A DNA stretch of 38,738 nucleotides, taken from assembly GCA_014381415.1 (NCBI GenBank), contig JACNLQ010000076.1, positions 1 through 38,738 on the forward strand. Direction: 5' to 3'. Positions within the stretch are counted from its first letter, which is position 1, and each line of letters opens with the position of its first letter. This DNA comes from Fidelibacterota bacterium (GTDB taxonomy: Bacteria; Fidelibacterota; Marinisomatia; SCGC-AAA003-L08; D37C17). Below are positions 33,241 through 38,738 of the stretch, piece after piece. The notes under the pieces are model-generated. The model saw nothing but the letters and a program-made list of their open reading frames with translations, was not told where the DNA came from and did not search any database. A program made the translations under genes and the position numbers.

Positions 33241-35943
33241 CTAATGCGCTTCAAACCAACTTTTCCCATAGTTCCAATCAACTTTTAATGGGACTGATAA
33301 AGTCACCGCCCCTTCCATTTCATCAACTACCATGGCTGCTAATTTTTCAACTTCAGCTTGTGGACATTCAAATAAAAGTTCATCATGAATCTGGAGAATC
33401 ATTTTGCTTTGAAAGTTTTCATTTTCCATGCGTTTATGAATGTTGATCATGGCAATTTTAATTATATCCGCGGCTGTACCTTGAATGGGCATATTGATAG
33501 CTACCCGTTCTTCTGCTTGTACTATATTGCGATTGGTGGCGTTCAGGTTTTCTGTTTTTCGGCGACGCTTATACAATGTTTCTACATAGCCTTTTTCTCG
33601 TGCCAGAGCCAGCGTTTCATCCATATATTTCCGGATACCCGGATAAGAATCAAAATAGTTGTCAATCAAAATTTTGGCATCCGCCATGGAAATGCCTAAC
33701 TCCTGGCTCATACGATAGGGTCCAGCTCCATACATAATACCAAAATTAACCACCTTAGCAGATCTCCTTTGGTCCGGGGTTACTTCTGCTTCGGTAATAC
33801 CATTTACCAATGCGGCTGTTCTTCTGTGAATATCTGAATCTTCCTCAAAAGCCTTTATGAGTTCTTGTTCCTGGGAATAATGAGCCATAATGCGCAGTTC
33901 TACCTGGGAATAATCCGCTGATAAAATCACCCAATCAGATTTCTGAGCTGTAAACGCTTTACGGACTTCCCTCCCTGTATCAGTACGAATGGGGATATTC
34001 TGAAAATTCGGAGATGTGCTGGATAGCCGTCCCGTAGCAGCTATGGTTTGATTGAGAGATGTGTGCACTCTTCCTGTCTCTTTATTAACATAATTGGGTA
34101 TAGCATCCACGTATGTGTTTTTCAATTTTGCTAAATGACGATATTTCAATACTTCTTCAGGTAATGGATGATAATTTTTCAGAACCTCCAGCACCTCCAC
34201 TGCTGTACTGCGCTTTCGGATGGGCTTCAATTCCAGCTCATCAAATAATATTTCACCCAACTGTTTCGGGGAATTAATATTAAATTCTCGTCCAGCCATT
34301 TGATGAATTTTTTCCGTGAGCTTTTCTAACCCTTCCCCAAATTTCCTCGAAAGTTCGGAAAGAAAATCTAAATTCAAATACACTCCATTTTTCTCAATGG
34401 TAGTGAGCACTGGTATTAATGGAATTTCAATATCATTATATGGCCTATATAAACTTTCTTCTTCTAATTTATCTTTTAATATTCTGGTAAGCTGAAATGC
34501 AATATCTGCATCTTCACTGGCGTAAAAGGAAATATCCTCTAGGGGCACCTCTGCCATGGAATTCTTATGCAACCCCGTACCAATAAGATCATCAATGGGA
34601 ACCATTCGATAATTCAAATAATCAATGGAGAGGTAATCCATTTTATATGAGTTTTTCTCCGGATGGAGCATATACTCGGCAATCATTGTGTCAAATACTA
34701 TATTCGAAATATGAATACCATAACGGCTGAGAACCAAGGCATCATATTTAATATTCTGTCCACAGAAGCGATTATTATCATTTTCAAATATGGGATTGAG
34801 TTTTTCTAAAACTGCATCCAGTGTTAATCCGGGCTTGGAATTTATTTCGGGGTATTCTACTGGAATATAATAGCCCTCATTTGTTTTTACTGAAAATGAC
34901 AGCCCAACGATATCTGCTTCAAGAGGTGTAACGGAGGTTGTTTCCAAATCGAATGAAATTAATTCTGCAGTAGAAATTGTGGTAATTAACGAATCTAAAT
35001 CAGTTTGGGTTAAAATAGTCTGGTAATTTTTATCAGGCTGTTCTAAAGCAACGACACCCTTACCGTTTATGGCCTCCACCTGAGTAATTAGGGAATACAT
35101 TTCTAAATCCTGGAAGTCATGGGATAGTGCTTCTCCATCCATATCTTTGCGAATGAGTTCTTCCACGTGAAATTCCACTGGCACATCACAGTGAATAGTA
35201 ACCAGCTCCCGGGAAAGATGAACCAAATCCTTCCCATTTTGCAGCCCCTCACGCACACGTTTATTTTTGGCTTCATTGGCATGCTCCAGAATGGTTTCGA
35301 TATCCTTGTATTTATCCAGCAGTTTCTTGGCAGTTTTAGGTCCTACACCATCCACTCCAGGAACATTATCAGAGGTATCCCCCACCAATGCCAGCATATC
35401 AATAATACCATCAGGACCTACCCCCCATTTCTCTTCAACCTTTATTTTATCATAAATGGTAGTGGGTTTAAAGCGGTTACCAGGAGCATACATAAAAGTA
35501 GTCTCAGAAACCAGCTGCATCATATCCTTATCACCAGTAACCATATAGGTAATTAGCCCTGCCTGTTCCGCTTTTTTCACCAGTGTTCCAATTATATCGT
35601 CTGCTTCAAATCCTGGTTTTTTTAATATTGGTATATTGGTATGGGATATTACCTCATAGAGGGGTTCTAACTGCTCTACTAATTCCTCCGGCATTTTTTC
35701 ACGTGTGGCTTTATATTCGGTATAAAGTTTGTGGCGAAAGGTGGGTTCTTTACAGTCCAGAACCACCGCAATATAATCGGGATTTTCATCTCGCAAAAGT
35801 TTGAAGAGTGAATTCATAAATCCAAAAATGGCAGAGGTATGACGGCCATCTTTGGTTATGAGTGGATTTTTAATCATGGCAAAATGGGCTCGATAGATTT
35901 GAGCCATTCCGTCAATGAGAAATAAGCGTTTTGGTGATGTCAT
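33241..35943 (-). CDS. polA: DNA polymerase I
   Basis: 900 residues with all three parts. The 5'-3' exonuclease covers about 1-290 (LFLIDGMAQIYRAHFAM, VTGDKDMMQLV, GVDGVGPKTAKKLL). The 3'-5' proofreading domain covers about 320-500 and has an intact DLET (ISFDLETTSV), so editing is likely active. The polymerase covers about 520-900, with motif A SADYSQVELRIMAHYS, motif B RRSAKVVNFGIMYGAGPY and motif C QIHDELLFECP. It fills gaps in repair and replaces Okazaki primers. Single-gene unit; start ATG at 35943. Confidence 0.97.
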   Translation of the reverse strand: MTSPKRLFLIDGMAQIYRAHFAMIKNPLITKDGRHTSAIFGFMNSLFKLLRDENPDYIAVVLDCKEPTFRHKLYTEYKATREKMPEELVEQLEPLYEVISHTNIPILKKPGFEADDIIGTLVKKAEQAGLITYMVTGDKDMMQLVSETTFMYAPGNRFKPTTIYDKIKVEEKWGVGPDGIIDMLALVGDTSDNVPGVDGVGPKTAKKLLDKYKDIETILEHANEAKNKRVREGLQNGKDLVHLSRELVTIHCDVPVEFHVEELIRKDMDGEALSHDFQDLEMYSLITQVEAINGKGVVALEQPDKNYQTILTQTDLDSLITTISTAELISFDLETTSVTPLEADIVGLSFSVKTNEGYYIPVEYPEINSKPGLTLDAVLEKLNPIFENDNNRFCGQNIKYDALVLSRYGIHISNIVFDTMIAEYMLHPEKNSYKMDYLSIDYLNYRMVPIDDLIGTGLHKNSMAEVPLEDISFYASEDADIAFQLTRILKDKLEEESLYRPYNDIEIPLIPVLTTIEKNGVYLNLDFLSELSRKFGEGLEKLTEKIHQMAGREFNINSPKQLGEILFDELELKPIRKRSTAVEVLEVLKNYHPLPEEVLKYRHLAKLKNTYVDAIPNYVNKETGRVHTSLNQTIAATGRLSSTSPNFQNIPIRTDTGREVRKAFTAQKSDWVILSADYSQVELRIMAHYSQEQELIKAFEEDSDIHRRTAALVNGITEAEVTPDQRRSAKVVNFGIMYGAGPYRMSQELGISMADAKILIDNYFDSYPGIRKYMDETLALAREKGYVETLYKRRRKTENLNATNRNIVQAEERVAINMPIQGTAADIIKIAMINIHKRMENENFQSKMILQIHDELLFECPQAEVEKLAAMVVDEMEGAVTLSVPLKVDWNYGKSWFEAH

Positions 35944-36090
35944 GAATTAAGTAAAGAATTGGTGAAATTCTAAGAGGAAATTTTACCCTGTTTCAGCGGG
36001 ACTGAACAATGGAATAATGTTTTAATTAATCATAAATGGTCACGAATTCTCTCGAATGAATATTAACCTAAGATTCACACAGATGAAATT

Positions 36091-36235
36091 GTAGGGGCAA
36101 AATTGCCCTTCCCGTCATTTATTGAAGATGATACTTTCACCAATTATGATGTTACTAGGGGTAGGGTTTTCATTCTGTCCTTGTCAATTGGGACGAATTG
36201 AATTCACCCCTAACGGTTATGTATTATATAAAGTT
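36091..36235. repeat. Degenerate GTAGGGG-type hairpin repeats in the polA upstream spacer
   Basis: GTAGGGGCAAAATTGCCC (36091-36108) gives a small hairpin. Further on, ACTAGGGGTAGGG (about 36153-36165) faces TTCACCCCTAAC (about 36202-36213) around an imperfect stem containing TGTCC/GGGAC. These look like worn relatives of the better element at 36247-36302. Together they fill the roughly 360-base spacer between polA and the DUF6713 gene; I see no gene there. Confidence 0.5.
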
Positions 36236-36246
36236 GAATTTTACCA

Positions 36247-36302
36247 GTAGGGGCAAGGTTTCCTTGCCCGGTTGTCAATGGGATGGGAAAGCCATCCCCT
36301 AC
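36247..36302. repeat. 56-bp GTAGGGG...CCCCTAC element with two inner hairpins
   Basis: Terminal inverted repeats GTAGGGG (36247-36253) and CCCCTAC (36296-36302) enclose two hairpins, GGGCAAGG-TTT-CCTTGCCC (36251-36269) and GGGATGG-GAAAG-CCATCCC (36280-36298). The form matches the miniature palindromic repeats starting GTAGGGGC that are common between genes in many bacterial genomes. It lies just past the DUF6713 stop on the minus strand and may also shape the end of that transcript. Confidence 0.65.
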
Positions 36303-36307
36303 CATTT

Positions 36308-36688
36308 TTATAAAGAAATAATTTCCAACAGCAGAATTAAATGCATCGAAGCAAAAACTGAAACAGAGAGAATTATAATTTGGGAAAGGGTATCTCTAAA
36401 TTCATTTTTTATATGGGAATTAAGTACAATATGCTTTCCTATATGTCCTGCCAGGACAATATCTGTAATGAGTTGAAAGTTATAAATGGTACTGTCACTC
36501 CCTTTGGCGAATATCCAGAAAATGAGTACCAATACTGGGAAATGAGTCATAATGAAAATTCGCTGGGATGTACTATCCCTCATTCCAGACAGGGGTGGAA
36601 TCATTCGCCATTCATGGCAGCGCATGGCATCAAACTGATGGGTGAACATGAGTGCTAAAGCAATGTAGAAAATGAGGTCATTTGTCAT
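36308..36688 (-). CDS. DUF6713-like four-helix membrane protein
   Basis: 126 residues with four hydrophobic helices (about 4-15, 45-62, 73-90 and 104-124). The N-terminal pattern FYIALALMFTHQFDAMRCHEW followed by RMIPPLSG, with its polar His/Asp/Glu residues inside or next to the first helices, matches what I recall of DUF6713 membrane proteins. Function unknown. It follows the CBS-pair gene by 24 bases on the same strand, so the two may be cotranscribed. Confidence 0.65.
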   Translation of the reverse strand: MTNDLIFYIALALMFTHQFDAMRCHEWRMIPPLSGMRDSTSQRIFIMTHFPVLVLIFWIFAKGSDSTIYNFQLITDIVLAGHIGKHIVLNSHIKNEFRDTLSQIIILSVSVFASMHLILLLEIISL

Positions 36689-36712
36689 TGGTCAATTAAT
36701 ATTGGCAACTTG

Positions 36713-37177
36713 TTATTTAGAGAGAGAGCCTTTCATTTCCTGGGTGATGTAGCCATTTATTTCTTTATTATCCACATTATAGCTGGTGCTTTCCTGTATG
36801 GCTCTCAGCACATCTCTGCGGCTGATTTGTCCCACCAGTTTCTTTCCTTCAACAACGGGCATACGCCGGAAATTATGTTGGAGAAAAACATCTGCCACCG
36901 AAAACAAATCGCTATTGGGCTTCACGGTTGAAACCACCTCTGTCATAAACTTGGAAACAGGACCACCTGGCATATCGTAAAAAGATCCATTTGCAAATAT
37001 GCGCAGACAATCTTTTTCAGATAAAATTCCAACTACATTAAAATCATCATCTATAACGGGTGCTCCTGAAATCCTATTTTTCAGAAGAAGACCAATAGCA
37101 AAATATACATCCATTTCCCTGGTAAGGGTTATAAGTCGAGTGGTCATATAATTTTTTACAACTGGTATATGTTCCAT
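36713..37177 (-). CDS. CBS-domain pair protein
   Basis: 154 residues consisting almost only of two CBS motifs. CBS1 is about 8-65 (VKNYMTTRLITLTREMDVYF, SGAPVIDDDFNVVGILSEKD) and CBS2 about 78-132 (VSKFMTEVVSTVKPNSDLFS, RRMPVVEGKKLVGQISRRDV). Such Bateman modules bind adenine nucleotides and act as energy or ligand sensors. There is no attached enzyme domain, so it probably regulates a partner protein. AAAGGA lies a few bases upstream of the ATG. Confidence 0.9.
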   Translation of the reverse strand: MEHIPVVKNYMTTRLITLTREMDVYFAIGLLLKNRISGAPVIDDDFNVVGILSEKDCLRIFANGSFYDMPGGPVSKFMTEVVSTVKPNSDLFSVADVFLQHNFRRMPVVEGKKLVGQISRRDVLRAIQESTSYNVDNKEINGYITQEMKGSLSK

Positions 37178-37404
37178 AGCCTATCCTTTATATTAATTTG
37201 AAATATCTGTACTCATATCTTAATATAAGATTAGAAAATAAACAATGCTTTTATTAAATATTGTAATTGAGTTGGTGACATTGGGGACATAAGAATTAAT
37301 CAATATTCCTATAATTATTGTAGCAATTAACTCAATAAAGTTTGGTTTTTTCTACTCCGTCAAAAATATTTTTCGGCTACTAACCGCAAATTCCGGCGGA
37401 AGAC

Positions 37405-37668
37405 TTAATTATTATCTGTTATGGGTCGGTAATGAATTTTTCCGCAACTTGGGTTATCACATTTATAGGCTTCCATCTCAGGATGGTCTGTGGCAAAAAA
37501 TTCAATAACACCCCATACAAATACAGCCAGAAAAAGTCCCACAGCGGCTGATACAAACCAGCGAGTCATCCGGTTTTCATCCCCGGACTGAAACCGTTTC
37601 TGTTCACAACAATTCTTATATTTTTTTCCACTGTCGCATGGACAGCTGTCATTTCGGTTGGTTTTCAT
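37405..37668 (-). CDS. Small SEC-C-motif membrane protein
   Basis: 87 residues. N-terminal zinc-binding SEC-C motif NDSCPCDSGKKYKNCC (about 6-21), one membrane helix (about 36-59, WFVSAAVGLFLAVFVWGVIE), and a C-terminal CDNPSCGKIHYRP with CxxxxC and a nearby His that could bind a second metal. SEC-C motifs occur at the end of SecA and in many small proteins. The combination with a transmembrane helix and a second Cys pair is unusual and I do not know a function. It stands alone, divergent from the P5C dehydrogenase gene. Confidence 0.75.
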   Translation of the reverse strand: MKTNRNDSCPCDSGKKYKNCCEQKRFQSGDENRMTRWFVSAAVGLFLAVFVWGVIEFFATDHPEMEAYKCDNPSCGKIHYRPITDNN

Positions 37669-37906
37669 AGGGAAAGATTAAAACGAATATTTAAATGAGA
37701 ACAACAGAAAGGTTATAATGGTTATTTACGAATTATTAATGCTTGTCCGCCGCATGAGGGAAAGGATAGTGTGTATCTTTGCAACTCATTACATCAAACT
37801 CCAACTAATTTCTTGTTCTCCAAAACCCATACAAAGTAAATTTTCAGGCTCCAAAATCGGGGCATTTCCATCAAAAACTTTATTTATCTTAAAACGGAAT
37901 TAAACC

Positions 37907-38738
37907 ATGGAAGAAATTACTATTGATATACCCTCTGCTGTAAACGAACCGGTTCGAGAATACACTCTCGGTTCTCCAGAAAGTATCAGTCTTAAATCCA
38001 AATTAGCAGAAATGGAGAATGAGTCCTATGATATCCCTATTATCATTGGTGGTAAAGAAATTTTTACAGGCAACACAGGACAATGCCGAAAACCTCATGA
38101 TCATCATGATATCCTAGCTGATTTCCATAAAGCCGGTGCGGTGGAAGTTCGGAAAGCCATTGATACAGCTTTGGATGCCTGGTACTCATGGTCTAATACC
38201 CCTTTGCAAGAGAGAACAATTATATTTCGCAGAGCTGCAGAATTATTAGCAGGCTCCTGGCGGGATACTATCAATGCTGCCACAATGCTCAGCCAGAGTA
38301 AAAATGTTTTTCAAGCCGAAATTGACGCTGCCTGTGAACTCATAGACTTTTTCAATTTCAACTGCCAGTTTGCAGAAGATATTTGTAATAATCAGCCCCT
38401 TATTTCACCAGATGGTATGCATAACTCCCTGGAATATCGAGCATTAGAAGGATTTGTATTTGCGGTATCTCCCTTTAATTTCACATCAATAGCTGGCAAT
38501 CTTCCTTCTGCACCTGCCCTCATGGGAAATGTAGCACTTTGGAAGCCCGCATCCTCATCCGTTTATTCAGGGTATTTTATAATGAAGCTTCTTCAGGAAG
38601 CTGGATTACCAGATGGTGTAATTAACTTTCTCCCTGGTTCTGGCGCTGAAGTTGGTGACCCAGTAATGGACAGCCCCCATTTGGCAGGAATTCACTTTAC
38701 AGGTTCAACTGAAGTTTTTCAGGGAATGTGGAACCGGG
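37907..38738 (+). CDS. pruA: Delta-1-pyrroline-5-carboxylate dehydrogenase, 3'-truncated by window edge
   Basis: The frame opens at ATG 37907 and stays open to the last base (277 codons seen of an expected ~540). The protein begins MEEITIDIPSAVNEPVREYT, the N-terminal pattern of Bacteroidetes/eukaryote-type P5C dehydrogenases, which oxidise glutamate semialdehyde to glutamate in proline breakdown with NAD+. VSPFNFTSIAGNLPSAPALM carries the catalytic Asn and cofactor-side residues, GNVALWKPASSSV the NAD+-binding Lys, and GIHFTGSTEVF the glycine turn. The catalytic Glu and Cys lie beyond the window. The upstream 238-base spacer from SEC-C shows no convincing gene. Confidence 0.93.
   Translation, partial: MEEITIDIPSAVNEPVREYTLGSPESISLKSKLAEMENESYDIPIIIGGKEIFTGNTGQCRKPHDHHDILADFHKAGAVEVRKAIDTALDAWYSWSNTPLQERTIIFRRAAELLAGSWRDTINAATMLSQSKNVFQAEIDAACELIDFFNFNCQFAEDICNNQPLISPDGMHNSLEYRALEGFVFAVSPFNFTSIAGNLPSAPALMGNVALWKPASSSVYSGYFIMKLLQEAGLPDGVINFLPGSGAEVGDPVMDSPHLAGIHFTGSTEVFQGMWNR

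Noticed and set aside
36198-36658. Plus-strand open frames over the polA-DUF6713 region
   Set aside because: The first is partly translated palindromic repeat, and both are mostly antisense to the four-helix membrane protein.
37718-37903. 61-codon open frame upstream of pruA
   Set aside because: Low-complexity composition, no recognisable domain and no clear ribosome-binding site; it lies where the pruA promoter should be.

Overview
The window is AT-rich bacterial chromosome with dense coding, mostly on the minus strand. It probably comes from a member of the FCB superphylum, with Candidatus Marinimicrobia (SAR406) as my best guess. The evidence is a very large secreted protein ending in a YPNPFNP-type Por/T9SS sorting domain, cysteine-rich 'GCxxxxACNY...DDGSC' repeats, FISUMP and Wzi-like proteins, GH3-serine hydrolase and NamZ proteins, and a Bacteroidetes-style P5C dehydrogenase. 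No tRNA, rRNA, CRISPR array, transposase or phage gene was seen.

Layout. (1) 1-1188: the end of a sodium:solute symporter, closed by a perfect palindromic terminator shared with the convergent operon. (2) 5854-1461 (minus): a tightly coupled RND exporter, a ketol-acid reductoisomerase homologue lacking two catalytic residues, and a secreted TPR protein. (3) 5989-9204: Hsp20, YhbY, a Wzi-like outer-membrane protein gene broken by one in-frame TAG, and a DUF3228 protein. (4) 19837-9268 (minus): a run of extracytoplasmic and signalling genes. These are a secreted caspase-like peptidase with an EF-hand loop, a cohesin-like lipoprotein, a FISUMP protein, a ~1,400-residue T9SS cargo with dockerin-like, LRR and cysteine repeats, a DUF4384 protein and a CHASE2 adenylate cyclase. 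Palindromic repeats sit in the spaces around the FISUMP gene. (5) 20327-19992 and 20645-20388: two small unknown proteins, one ending in CxxCH. (6) 32747-20673 (minus): an ABC exporter, a BadF/MurK-like sugar kinase, alanine racemase, a GH3(NagZ)-serine hydrolase lipoprotein, a 14-TM symporter fused to a NamZ exo-muramidase domain, and an M16 peptidase. (7) 33241-38738: polA with a four-helix-bundle gene in a repeat-flanked island next to it, then a repeat-rich spacer, a DUF6713 membrane protein, a CBS-pair protein, a SEC-C membrane protein and the start of P5C dehydrogenase.

The most interesting unit is the peptidoglycan-salvage cluster at 23573-31078. One polypeptide appears to combine MurNAc release (NamZ) with sugar import (SSS). 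Next to it are a lipoprotein joining NagZ and a penicillin-binding-fold hydrolase, an alanine racemase and a kinase of the MurK superfamily. Second is the caspase/cohesin/dockerin/T9SS/cyclase cluster. Function is inferred from motifs read by eye; no database search was run.
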